Below are positions 49,113-61,954 of a stretch of DNA of 64,000 bases, piece after piece. Below the pieces are notes generated by a model. That model ran no database searches and was not told the DNA's origin. It saw only the letters and a program-made list of their open reading frames with translations. The translations under genes were made by a program, and so were the position numbers. The stretch spans positions 79,624,494 to 79,688,493 of the forward strand of contig CM038221.1 in NCBI GenBank assembly GCA_021442155.1, in the 5' to 3' direction. The stretch comes from Cymbidium sinense (Eukaryota > Streptophyta > Magnoliopsida > Asparagales > Orchidaceae). How positions within the stretch are numbered: position 1 is the first letter of the stretch; every line of letters starts with the position of its first letter.

Positions 49113-50638
49113 GCTAAACCCCCATCTAAGTACAATGGAAAAAGACAATATCTTAAAAGCAAATGAGAAAAGGCACAAAGTAAGACTAATATAACTCAAG
49201 AAAGTTGTAAAAGGACTAGTCAACAGCAACTCATGATCCCTTTTAGAAAGCAAGATAAGAAAGATCCACATCAATAGTACTTGAGTTGACTAAGTAAAGA
49301 TCATTCCATCTGTAAAGTTCCAAGGTGCAAAAGAAATCTGCAAAACATTACAAAGGCAATGGTCATAGCTCAATGGGAAAAGGATAAAGTAAAAAATATA
49401 GAGAGAGCTGAGAAAGAAAAGGCTCAAGATCAGCTAATATCATCTCAAGGGACAACAATACATATGAGCATCCAAACTTCATAAGAAGGGTTATAGCCAT
49501 ATGCATGCTACCAACTAGAGAGAAGATATGAGAAAACATCAAGGCCATCATAGCCAGCATATCTGACATAATCAACCATCCAAGGCAAAACAATCAATAG
49601 TGATTTAGGTCCTTCACCAAACAAACTAAGAAAATAGCCAATCAACAACCAATCCACCAACCAAAACCTATAATAGACCAATCACATAAAGCCAGCATCC
49701 TAGAAGTTATAGTAAGATCAGTGGTTGAGCTAAAAAACCAAGCAATAACTCCACCAAAGCCACCATGGTAGAGATATATAAAAAAAGAGGTAGGCAACAG
49801 AAATAGGGGGAACAACACAACCAAGCAAAATAGTTCAAATGGTGAATCAACAACCCATGACTATCTCCAGAGCACTAGCAATCCAAATCCATGGGCAAAA
49901 CCTCCACCCAAATAGCAAAATAGTAGAAGATATGCAATACTAGAGAGAGGAAAGCCATAGCATAGGGAGACTAAGAGGGCATCCAGAAATTACCATGAAA
50001 TCCACCACCAAGGCAGCAGAAAAAAAAGAGCAAATCCACAACCACCGACTAAGAGGCAAATATCAAGAAACAAGGAGAGCCAAATAAACCAGAGGGAGTC
50101 AATACCAATAGCCAACATAAATCCCAAAAACCCAAGCTAGGCGCAAGCATCCAAGGCAAGACATCAGCAACCAAAAACCCCTTAACCAGCCAACCCAAAA
50201 CAACAACAAGTCCTTAAATAGGGCAAAAAAAGCCACAAGAGCTCATATCCTCCACCAACAAAATAGCCAATAAAACCACCCAGGCCAGCAGCATCAAAAT
50301 TGGTACCCAAATAGAGAAAAAAAAGAAAGGAAAAGTAGCTGCGCCCATGAGAGGATTACCAACCCAAGAGTAGACCAAAAACCCAACCAAAAGCACCTAA
50401 ACTAACCATCAAACTCCAATCAACAAAATAAAGAAATTAGTCACAATCAAACAGCCACCACTAGGCCAACCCAAACCAAGAATCAGACCTGCCACCAACA
50501 AAGCAGGAAAAAAAATAGCCAACACATCCACCTAGCCAACCAACCCAGACAGCCAAAATAGCCAACGAACCCAATCAGCCAATAAAATAAATAAGCTAAA
50601 CACCACCTAAAAAGGAAAACATACTAACCAACCAACTA
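49113..50638 (-). mobile_element. LINE 3' tail (segment 9), duplicate of segment 8
   Basis: It matches 43737-45278 almost throughout, with the same right-hand breakpoint, but lacks the last ~100 bases including the AATAAA and T-run. It therefore looks like a copy made with its surroundings by duplication, then clipped, rather than an independent insertion. Confidence 0.75.
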
Positions 50639-53600
50639 GGTTTAAGGTTTAGGCTTTAGGGTTTGTTTAGGATTTAGGGTTTAGGATTTAGGATTTAGGG
50701 TTTAGGTTTTAGGGTTTAGGGTTTAGGGTTTATGATTTTTTATGGTACAGGTTTAGGTTTTTGAGTTTAGATTTTTAGATTTTAAATTAAGTTTTATTTA
50801 GTTTTGATTTTTTTAGTTCAAATTTTTTAGTTTAGTTTAGTTTAGATTTTAGCTTAGAATTTTTAGATTTAGTTTATTTACTTTAGATTTAGTTTTAGTG
50901 TTTAGATTTAGGTTTAGATTTTATTTAGTTTAGCTTTTAGATTTAGTTTTTTTTTAGATTTAGTTTAGTTTAGATTTAGTTTAGTTTAGAGTTTAGATTT
51001 AGATTTTTAGTTTACTTTAGAGTTTATTTAGTTTAGATTTTAAATTTGGCTTATTTAGTTTAGGTTTTTAGTTTATATTTTTTAATTTAAATTTTTTTAG
51101 TTTAGATTTTAGTTAATTTAGTTTAGATTTTAGATTTTAGATTTAGTTTAGATTTAGTTTTTAGATTTAGTTTTATAATTTTTTAGGTTTTATTTAGTTT
51201 AGAGTTTAGATTTAGTTTAGATTTTATTTTTATTTAGTTATACAGATTTTAGATTTAGTTTGTATATTTTAGTTTAGTTTAGGATTAGAGTTTTAGAGTT
51301 TAGATTTTAGTTTAGATTTAGTTTAGATTTTTATATTTAGTTTAGAGTTTAGATTTTAGACTTTATATTTTAGTTTAGTTTAGATTTTTGGATTTTTAGA
51401 TTTAGTTTAGAGTTTAGTGTTAGTCTAATTTAGTTTATAGTTTAGAGTTTATATTTTAGATTTTAATTTAGATTTTAGATTTTAGTAGTAGATATTTTAG
51501 CATAATTTTAGTAGTTTAGATTTTTAGTTGAAAGATAGATTTTTAGATTTTAGTTTAGTTTAGATTTAATTTAGATTTTAGAGTTTAGTTTAGATTTATA
51601 GATTTTAGAAGTATAGATTTTAAATTAGTTTAGAGTTTACAATTTGTGGTTTGGCCTAGGTTTAGGTGTGGTTAGGGTTTTGGGTTTAGGGTAGGTTTAA
51701 GGCTCAGGTCCGTGGTTTATGTTTTTTAGGGTTAAGGTTTAGGTTTTTTTTTTAAAAGTTTATGGTTTAGGTTTATTTTTTTTTTATTAGGGTTTAGGGT
51801 GTAGTTTAGGGTTTAGGGTTTAAGGTTTAAGTTTTATTTTTAGATTTATTTTTTAGGTTTAGGTTTTTATTTTATTTTAGATTTAGTTTTTATTTTATTT
51901 AGGTTTTTTTAGGCTTATTTTATTTTATAGTTTCATCTAGGATTTTATTTATTTTATTTATTTTAATTTTAATTTTTATTTTATTTTATTTTAGGTTTAA
52001 GTTTAGGTTTAGATTTGGTTTTATTTATTTTATTATTTTATTTATTATTTAAGTTCAAGTTTTAATTATATGGTTTTTTAAGTTTAAGTTTTTTTAGGGT
52101 AGATTTTGGGTTTAGGTTTAAGATTTAGGGTTTGGGTTTTAGTTGGGCTTAATTTTTATTTAGGTTAGAGTTTAGATTTTGTGGTTAGGGTTTATGATTT
52201 TTGGGGTTAGTTTAGTTTGTGTTTAGGTTTTAGTTTAGTTTTTTTTTTTTATTAGTTTTAGTTTATTTATTTAGTTTATATTAGTTTTTATTCTTAGATT
52301 TTTTTTTAAATTTTGATTTAAGTTAGTTTTTTAGTTTAGTAGAGTTTAGATTTTAATTTTATTTATTATTTTATTTAGATTTAGTTTATTTAGTTTTGGT
52401 TTTAGTTTTATTTTAGTAGATTTTAGATTTTAGTTTAGTATTTAGTTTAGTTTATTGTTTTATTTAGTATATTTTTAGTTTTAGTTTTTATTTAGTTTAG
52501 ATTTTTTTTAGATTTATTCATTTAGATTTAGTTTATATTTTTTTTTATTTAGTTTAGTTTAGTTTAGTTTAGATTTTATTTAGTTTTAGAGTTTAATGTT
52601 TAGTTTAGATTTAGAGTTTTGTGAGTTTAGATTTTAGTTTAGATTTTAGATTTTTAGATTTTATTTTATTTTAGTTTAGAGTTTAGATTTCATTTTAGAT
52701 TTTGAGTTTAGATTTTATTTATTTTTAGAGTTTAGAGTTTAGTTTAGTTTAGATTTAGTTTAAAGTTTTAGATTTTAATTTAGATTTAGTTTAGATTAGA
52801 TTTAATTTAGTTTAGATTTTAGCTTTTTAGTTAAAATTTTTAGTTTAGAGTTTAGATTTTTAGATTTAATTTAGTTTAGTTTAGATTTAGTTTAGATTTT
52901 TTTAGAGTTTAGATTTAATTTTACATTTTAGTTTTGTTTAGATTTTAGATTTTAAAAGTTTAGGGTTTGGTTTTTATTAGGGTTAATATTTAGGGGGCCC
53001 ATGGCATGTGGTTAGGTTTTAGGTTTAAGAATTATGATTTTTAGAGTTTTAGGTTTAGGTTTTTTTTTTTAGGGTTTAGGTTTTTTATTTATTTGTAGTT
53101 TGAAGGTAGTTTTAGTTTAGGTAGTTTTATTTTAGGTTTATTTTTTTTATTTATTTTTATATTTCATATTAGATTTTATTTTATTTATTTAGGTATTTTA
53201 TTTTTTTTATATTTAATTTTATTTCTTTTGTCTTTATTTTAGGTTTATTTTATTTTAGTATTTAGGTTTTATTTATTATTTTATTTTTTTATTTATTTTA
53301 GTTTAAGTTTAATTTAGGTTTTATTTTATTATTATTTTAATTTATTTAGTTTAGTTTTTTTTTATTATTTTATTTTTAGGTTTTATTTAGTTCAGTTTAG
53401 GTTTTGTAATTTTGTTTCTTTATATTTAAGATTTTGGTTTATTTTTTAGGATTTAGAGTTGTAGGGTTTTTAGTTAGTTGTTTAGTGGTAGGATTTAGTT
53501 TAGTTTATTTATTTTTATATTTAGGGTTTATTTTAGTTTAGTTTAGATTTTAGATTTTAGATTTAGTTTTATTTTTAGTTTATTTAGATTTTAGTTTAGA

Positions 53601-54330
53601 TTTTATTTTAGTTTATTAGATTTATTTTTTGGTTAAGATTTTATTTAGCTTAAATTTTAGATTTAGTTTTAGTTTGATTTAGTTAGTTAATTAGTTTTAG
53701 ATTTAGTTTAGTTTAGAGTTTAGAATTAGATTTAGTTAGAGTTTATTTAGTTTAGATTTTAGATTTAGTCTTTATTAGGTTTTAGTTTAGATTTTTTAGT
53801 TTAGATTTTAGTTTTATTTATTTTAGATTTTAGATTTAGTTTAGAGTTTAGATTTTCTTTTATTTTTAGTTTTTAAATTTAGTTTAGATTTTAATTTTTT
53901 TAGATTTTATCTATTTTAGTAGATTTAGTTTAGATTTTTTTTTATTTAGTTGGTTAGTTTAGTTTAATTTTAGATTTAGTTTTTAGTGTTTTTTGTTTAG
54001 CTTTAAATTTTAGTTTAGTTTAGATTTTAGTTTATTTATTTATTTAAAGATTTTATTTTATTTAGATTTAGTTTAAATTTTATTTTAATTTAATTTAGAT
54101 ATTTAGATTTAGTTTAAAGTTTAGTTTAGTTTAGTTTTATTAGTTTAGTTTTTAGCTAGAGTTTTAGTTTTATTAGTTTATTGTTTTATATATTTTAGTT
54201 AGATTTTAATTTTGTTTAGAGTTTATATTTTTAGATTTAGTTTAGATTTTTAGAGTTTAGAGTTAAATTTAGTTTAGATTTTAGTTTAGTTTAGATTTTT
54301 TTTTTATTTTTTTTTTTATTTTTTTTTTTT
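50639..54330 (+). repeat. Telomere-like higher-order satellite array
   Basis: TTTAGGG-rich and TTTAGA-rich segments (to about 51630), a T-rich segment at 51740-52080, TTTAGA-rich 52260-52970, T-rich 53080-53400, TTTAGA-rich 53500-54310. A T-rich run with a pure T12 at 54319-54330 joins it to LINE D. Confidence 0.8.
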
Positions 54331-54354
54331 AGGGGAAGCCCCATATAGGGGTAT

Positions 54355-54360
54355 TTTATT
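54355..54360 (-). promoter_or_regulatory. Polyadenylation signal of LINE D
   Basis: AATAAA in the sense of the element, about 25 bases before the poly(A)/T-run junction at 54330. Confidence 0.65.
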
Positions 54361-57300
54361 GCCACAAAGGTTACAAGGTTTTGATAAACTAATCCATCGC
54401 TCAAAGAGCTAATTAGCCGTAAATCCCCATCTAAGTACATCCAAGAGTAAAAGAAAGCATAAAACCATCAAAAGATACAAGATGATTAACATAATAAGCT
54501 AAAGTAAGATTAAAGCCAATGCTGAGGATGTGGGAATGCATGATAACGGGAGTAGACCCGCAAAAGAAGAGAGAGAATCACCGCAAAGTTATAATAAGAG
54601 GAGATTAGAACAGTTAAGGTAATACAGACAAAAAGTTTGAAGGAAATAACATAATATGAGTATGTTAGTAAGGAGTTGTGATAGAGAAGGCTCACATGTG
54701 TGATGCAAGTATGAGCATCCAAACTTGAGGGGTTACATCACATGAGCTACCAACAACCAATAGAGTGAGATCATCACCCATCATAGCCAACAAACTGAGA
54801 AGGAAGCACCCTTGTTGATATTCTTGTGAGCTTTATTACGCAAAACCTAAGCAAAATCATATCTAAAATATATAGGTAATTGCTAAGAGTCAAGGATAAG
54901 GAGTCTCATTCAAGAAAATATCATCAATATAGTCATCTTGATATGAAAATACATAAACATAAGTGAGTGAGCCATCTTAGTAATCTCATGAATAGCCATA
55001 TTGTGGAAAGAAATTAGTATAATCCCTCCATAAGAAAATTACAGGAGACAACTTGAAAACTGAAATAAGTCAATGAGCTTATAATTAACACCATCCCAAT
55101 CACATGATATGTAAATGAATCTTTCAAGAAAACAACCTGTGAAACAATCCCTTATTAATGTCCTGAGAAAGCAATAGTAAAGGAAGATAGCATAGCTCAA
55201 CACAGGGAATGAACGCAACCAACCAAAATAAGCACCTAAAAAAATAAGTTAGAGCAAAGCCCAATAGCGATTCGTGCCCATTGATAATGATCAACAATCA
55301 ATCCGAGAACAAGACAAAAAGGCAACAACATCCAAGATAGAAGGGACTAAATGCCATAATACCATTCTTTAATAAATCGCATAAGACCGCATCAACCAAA
55401 CGAGGTAGCAGTGAGGATAAAAAGAGATAAATTGCACGCAATCGAAAGCCAACCCCAAACCAAACAACTAATACAACATTGGAACCCGCATAAAAAAAAA
55501 ATCAACAAGTGAATTGAAATGAGTCTCAACATTAAAATCCGAAAATAAAGAAGCTTAAGACGAACATCCAAGATAGAAAGATACAAAATTGGCCATAAAA
55601 CTCCTCAATCGAGTAGACATGGCAATAATAGATAAACAAATAAATAAAGCATAAAACAAGCATCGGCAAAGAATCGTGAGAATCACCAAAACCAAGACCA
55701 TCGTGACAAGAATAGAATGTTTCGTGGCATGAGACCAAATTCTACAACCAACAAAGAAAGAGCCAACGAGGTGACAAGGTAAAACAAAAGGTAAATCCAA
55801 GACAAGAGACAACCAAACAAGAAAAAAACCAAGCTTTTGCCATGATGCCACTCAACCGTATAATCAAAACAATAGATACAAGTTTGAGAAAAGGATGAAG
55901 TAAACAAGAGCGTAAAAGGTAGATCAATGAATTCCAATGATAGGCATAAAATAAACCAGAAGGTGGTTCAAAGCAAAATCTACAAGCAATCAAAGAACTT
56001 CAAGAGACTTGTACAAAAATAATCCAAAGCCCTGGGGCGTAGTGGGTATTGATCCATCACCAACCAACAAGGCGAAAACCAACAAGCACAAGATTCCACC
56101 CATAAACATATATGTAAAGGAAAGGATAGATAATGAATAGCTCCCACCATAAGCCTATCCAAGAAGTGACATTGAGAAATCGGTCGATGCTTATTCACCA
56201 TAACCCACTGCCAAGGGTAATGACAATAATAACCAAGCTGGTTAATAACCCAATTATGCATATAAGATAAATCATTGATTAATTCCAAGCATAACAAAGA
56301 AATGTGCTTCAAGTTGTACATGTTCCAATCATAGCATAGATGGGAGAACAACAACAAGGAAAAGCAACAACATCCTGTGTGTTAGCAATCAAAGAATCCA
56401 AAAATAAAGATGGACAATTTTACTGTTAACACTCCCATTAGGAAAAGGACTAAGGATATAAAGTAAAAATTGTATGAGTTCAAGGATTTTCCACCAGAGT
56501 AAGCAGTGCCCACAATCTCAGCAGATGCACAATGATAATCCCTTGAAAAACTCCAAACCCGATCATGAGAAGCAAGACCAAAACAAAGAAGATAGTATTG
56601 AAAAAATAACACAATTCCATCAAAGAGATATTAGTGTAGAGATGGGATATCCCAATCAAAGAAAAATAACAAGAAGAGAAAATTGCAACCATAGCTCAAT
56701 AGTAAAGAGCAAACCAAGAAAGGTGTTGTTTTGTCACATTAAGCCAAAGCCAAGGATATTGAACATAAGCAGTATAGATAGACCATTGGTTACTTATAAT
56801 GTAAGAGAATGGTCTTGATTTTCATGATCTCCTCAAAGCATGAAGGGTGAAAACAATTGCAGAAAGTCAACATCAACCCAAATGTTAACAACAATAGCAA
56901 AATGAAACAAGAGGAGGGTAAACACAAGAAGAACCAAAAGGATAAACAAGGAAATCCATTCCAGGGATAGAAGACATCAATACCAAGCATGAATTTTAAG
57001 ACAATAAAGGTCCAAAACCAAAACTTGCTAAGACAAGAGTGCAAGATGGCAAAAATAGAGGAAAATTGGAGAAGCAAGCACAGAAAAAAATCTGCAGCCA
57101 ACCCAAAGGGATTAAAACCAAATCAACAAACAAATCAACAAACAACCATGGCAAGAAACCTCCAAAACCCAAAAAAAGTAATTAAGCCCAATCCATTCCA
57201 GACAAGGATTTCACCAAAATAACCATTAAAAGAGACTGTATTACAATTTCTTCCCTGGAAAGCATGGAGGTTAGGCATTATATAAGCAAGACACCGAAAA

Positions 57301-57874
57301 GTCCAAGCCCAACAACCAAAAATCCTTTCAAAGATAAGTGTTGAAACCTTTATGAATTAGCCTTTAAGGAGGAAAGAGTCCCAAGGAATGTAAGAATCAC
57401 CAAAGAAATACTATAATCATCAAAATAAAACGCAACCAAAGATAATGCACACTAATCCGCTGCTAGAAGCAACATAGGTAGCAATGCTCCAAGCCATATT
57501 GTCAGAGAGAAAAAATTGGTTAAAGAAGTTAGTACTAAAATCTAAGCCCATCAAAATAGATAACTTCCTCCAAAGAATGGTTAATTCTCTCGTGTTTAGA
57601 AATGAATGTATCAATGAAATTAAAGTCCCAAGTGGGATTGGTTATAAAACCGTAAAAAACAAGGCTCAACTGGGTTCCATTTCAAGATATTGATGTGCAT
57701 ATAGTTCAACATCTACCCATAATATTGTAAATGCCAAAAATGAATTCTTCCAACTAAAGGAGAAGGGTAAAGGCAACAAGTCATGGCAAAGAGCACAAGA
57801 CAAAGAATGATATCTATGAGGAGTATCCATAAAGAACACAAGGAAACAAAACCAAAAAAAGGGAGGCAAGAGGA

Positions 57875-58756
57875 GAATTAGATTCCGAGATAAGGAAGCC
57901 CATAATTGTCCAAGTTAATCGCACACGAGTATTTGGGTAATGTAAATTGATCAAAGAAGATGATATCCTAATCTCGCACCCAGTTTGCAAGGTAATCAAG
58001 ATAAAGCACGCCAAACATGAGTGATGGTAAAATTCTGAGAGAGAAGAGCCCTAGTTTGCTTGAGGAGGTAGTACAAACAAGCGTTGCTCATATTGGTAGA
58101 AGTCAAAAGGTCAATCAAGAGAAGAGCTCCACCTCTATCCAAATATTGAGCCATTTTGAAGACAAATTTCTAGAGCTTTGTGGACGCCATAAGCTCAAGA
58201 TAAGGGACAAGTCGAAATAAGGGGATAAGCAAATGCACATAGGACTATACCCTTAGAATCCCTAAAATGCCTCCACAACTAGAGCCATCGGTGATTAATT
58301 TTAATAATATGATCAAGAGGTTTTTTCCAAAACCATTCTATCATTTCGATAGTAAGGTCCGGAAGGTTGAGGCCCGTTTATTGGCTGATTTACCTTTAAA
58401 ATGTTTGTGATGAATTAAATTGGCTTTAAACAAGTCACAAATTTTGTTTTAGTTCTAGAATAATCCTCATGTGATTCATACAATCCCACGATGTTTATTT
58501 CGGTCCATCCATATGAACCAAATAAGAGTAATGGCGATTATGATTTTAATATGACCTTTAATTGCATTGTCAAAGTAAACTTCAAGAAGTTGATATAAAG
58601 TAAAAGAACAATTAAAATTGACAAGGTTGAATAGATCATATACCAAATCCAAATTTTAGAGGCAATAGCCCCATTAACAAAAACATGGTTAACATTCTCA
58701 ATATGAGAACAACATTGACATTTAGAGGGTAAATAAAACCCTTTACCCCACAACAA
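57875..58756 (-). pseudogene. LINE D ORF2 zf-RVT and RNase H
   Basis: 58756-58538 encodes LWGKGFYLPSKCQCCSHIEN followed by VNHVF and ASKIWIWY: a zinc-binding zf-RVT domain with its CxxC...H motif kept. RNase H follows in broken frames. Around 58330-58230 the TDGSSCGGIL and CAFAYPL-like words keep the first catalytic Asp. The C-terminal words parallel to LINE B run to a stop near 57875. Confidence 0.8.
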
Positions 58757-58959
58757 AGAGTCAACAGAATAAAATTTTTTAGATACACCAAGTTAGAATG
58801 AGTAAGAAGAGGGGATATTGTTATTCCAAATTTTGGAGAACACAATAGAAGAATCTCGAGTGTCTTTAGTGTGAAGCCACACAGTTTTAAGGTTGAAATC
58901 TCCATTTTGAGATAGCTTAAAGATAATCTGATCATGATTGTTAGGAGTGATAGGAATAT

Positions 58960-60850
58960 TAGTAATCATATTTAAGAAAGTGGAAGGAATAAAATCAGTA
59001 ATCTTATTAGTGTTCCACTTGTGGTTTTGCAGAATGAATTAACTAATAGCGAAGTGGAGTGAGTGTAGAGTAAGTCATCAATGGATCCACAACTCAGGTT
59101 GTCTTGCCAAAGAAGGAATTGCCGAGTTTATGCCCCAAAAAATTAAGGATTTTGCATCCCATGAGACAAAGTCTTCTCCACAGGAGAATCACCCTTTAAA
59201 GGGACAAATGAGAGGATGTTTACCGGCAATATTTAGAAGTCATGAAATTCGCCAAAGACTATTTTTTCTCCTAAATTCCCAAAGTTTGTAGGAGAAGGCA
59301 TTGATAACTTCTTTGATGGATTTACATCCCGGACCTCCCTCTTCAAGAGTACCACAACTTTTAGACCAAGATGACCCGTGCATTCTTTTAGAGGAGGTAT
59401 TGGTTCCCAGGAATTTGTTTAAGAGGCCTCAATTTATTGATGGTAGAGTTGGTAGGCACAATGGTTTGAAGAAGGTATATAGGCATGGAATTTAGAGTGC
59501 TCTTGATCAAGGTAAGCCTACCACGAAGAGAGTAAATGAAATTCCCAAATTTTGTTAGAAATTTTTTGAATTAGATCATCAAAAGGTGTGACTTTTTTTG
59601 GCCTTTAAAAGCGAGAAGGTAATTAAGAGGGAGTTGATTTTGCTTAAAATTAGTAATTACGGATATTTGGTTAAGTCTATTAGGAGGAATCTTAGATGAA
59701 GGAATAAAACCGCATTTTCTTTCATTAAGAAAAAGACCACTAACTTTACCAAAATCATTTAGAGGTTCTTAATGGTTTTAACATGTTGAAGGGGCGTTCA
59801 GAAGATAATGAAATCATCTAAAGCTAAGATGAGAAATAGGAAACCTCCATGAGTTTTAAAAAAATATTATTATTAGCGAAAAGATCGTTAAGACTCCTTG
59901 ACGGTATTCAATAGCGATGATAAAGAGAAGGTGATAGTGGGTCACCTTGCCTCAAACCATGGCTAGAAGGAAAGAAACCTATGGACTCACCATTCATGAT
60001 AACCAAAACCGACATTCATGATACACCTTTTATAATCCGGATAAAACTATCGGAAAAATCAAACAAATTCGATTTGAAAGAGAAAATCCCATGAGAGATT
60101 GTCAAAGGCTTTAGCGATGTCCAGTTTGAATAAGATGTTGCCTCTCTAGAAGGGACATCAATGTCATGAAACTCTTGAGCGAAGAATATTATCGATATTG
60201 CTCGTGTTTAACAAAACCGGTTTGATTTGGGAGATGATTTTAGGAAGCAAAGGGCTAAGCTTTATTTATTAATTTAGCAATGAGTTTTGAAAAAGGTGCA
60301 AAGACTAATCGGTCTAAAATCGCCCAAGATTCAGGATTGTTAGTTTTGGAAATAAGGACAATAGAAGTGCTTGAAAAGTATTTGGGAATAGGATTGCCAT
60401 CAAAGAAATCAATAACAACATCAACTAAGTCGGTTTTAATAAATGACCAATCTTTGAAAGAAGTGGTATATGGCCGTAAATGAATGAGTCGTGTTCATGT
60501 TCTTAAGAGTATTACTAATCTCCTCTTAGGAAGGACACATAGTGAGTAAATGATTATCCTCTAATCATAGAAGGGATAAGATGGGTGTTGATAAAGTTCC
60601 GACAGATTAGAATTTAATAAAGTTTGGAAATGATGTATGACAGAATCCTTAATATCATTGTTATCAGTTATCCATTCACCATTAGAGTTCTTAATTTTCT
60701 TAATCGATTTTAAGGATTTACGTTTATTATAAATGGCATGAAAATACACGGTGTTTTCATCAAATATGTTTGCTTTGCGGCTTTTGGCCAATAGGTTTCT
60801 TCCATGTTTTGATAATTAGCAAGTTATTCTTGGCAATGTTCAACTCCTCA
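58960..60850 (-). pseudogene. LINE D ORF2 reverse transcriptase
   Basis: 60791-60561 contains FDENTVYFHAIYNKRKSLKS and NGEWITDNNDIKDSVIHHFQ, the usual lead-in to plant LINE reverse transcriptase. [11 protein letters not shown] is at about 59965-59930. The catalytic motif reads LALDDFIIF at about 59825-59800 (FADD expected; the Asp pair is kept). Post-thumb sequence reaches about 58960. Frameshifts throughout. Confidence 0.8.
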
Positions 60851-60949
60851 AGTTTGGGATCGGTTGAGCAACCTCTTCAAGAGAACAAACCTCTTGTTCC
60901 ATAGCTTTAAGATTTGTGAAAAGGTTTTAAAATGTGTTTGTTCCACCAA

Positions 60950-61734
60950 TTGAGATTTTGTTTAAGTCTTTTGAGCTTAAAAGCGAGCAGTCATACTTAT
61001 CAGGAAAATAGGGGCCATCCAATTAGTGAAGCGACATTGGTGAAGTCACTATGTTGGGTCCACATATTTTGAAATCGAAAGGAGAGGGAGTACGGGTTAG
61101 GGGATTTTGAAGGAAATCAAGAGAGAGCATGGTGACAAAGTTACGCTCAAATGCTCAACAATAGTAGCACCGATTGATCCAAAGAAAATTAAAGAGGGTC
61201 CTATCACCGCCAAAGTCTAGAGTTGTGCCACGTGAAGTTAGACCAAGTGAAACCAATGTCTCGATCAATCAAGGATCATATTTGAGAAGTCCTCCATGGA
61301 ATGAAGGTTAGGAGAACATCCTCCCCTTCTTTCCGAACTAGCTATGATAGTATTGAAATCACCTCCAACCAACCGAGGAAGGTTAGCGAGGAAGCGAAGG
61401 TCGTAAGTGATTCCAAAGGATGTTCTATTTCATTAGAAGCATAGATAAAAGAGCCAAAAGCGATAAGTCACCTAAGGAGATTTTGACATTAACCAATTGG
61501 TCAAGATCATCAATGATGGAAATGGTGATGGAGTTGTGCCAAAAGCACCAAATTTTATTATTAAGATTGAAGAAGAAATTATGAAAACCAAGGGATCTAG
61601 CGGCAATCTTAGAAGAATTAATGAAAGGTTCAATAAGAACAAGTAACTTGATATTATGAACACGACAAAGACTCTAACACGATTGCGACGAAGAGACCCA
61701 CAACCCGGATATTCCAAATAAGAAAATTAATCAT
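60950..61734 (-). pseudogene. LINE D ORF2 endonuclease
   Basis: Starts at the ATG 61734-61732 with INFLIWNIR, then frameshifted pieces. PRLVGGDFNTII at about 61376-61345 is the conserved GDFN motif of AP-endonuclease-like LINE endonucleases. The enzyme nicks target DNA to prime reverse transcription. Stops and shifts show it is dead. Confidence 0.75.
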
Positions 61735-61954
61735 AAGGGATAACCAAAAGGGAAAAAGAAAAGAGAAAGGAAAGAGAGGAGAGAAATGATGACACATTAC
61801 TTGTGTGGGGTGGAAGAAAGCGTGATCTAGTGAAGTTATTATTAAAAAATTTTGCTTTGTAGGGTTTTGTTTTAACAATTTGAAAGGTCTCATCCAAATT
61901 ATCTCCATCGAAAGTGATTGATTTTTGGGTTAGAATAGTAGAAGAATCTATCAA
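61727..61954 (-). pseudogene. LINE D ORF1 C-terminal remnant
   Basis: A 75-residue frame (contains FDGDNLDETFQIVKTKPYKA) ends at a TAA (61729-61727) that overlaps the ORF2 ATG by 8 bases, the same geometry as LINE C. No DUF4283 or zinc knuckle is seen upstream. Confidence 0.5.

Noticed and set aside
55392..57101. Several overlapping minus frames of 64-125 residues
   Set aside because: They overlap in different frames within the LINE D tail, with no family motif; treated as non-coding.
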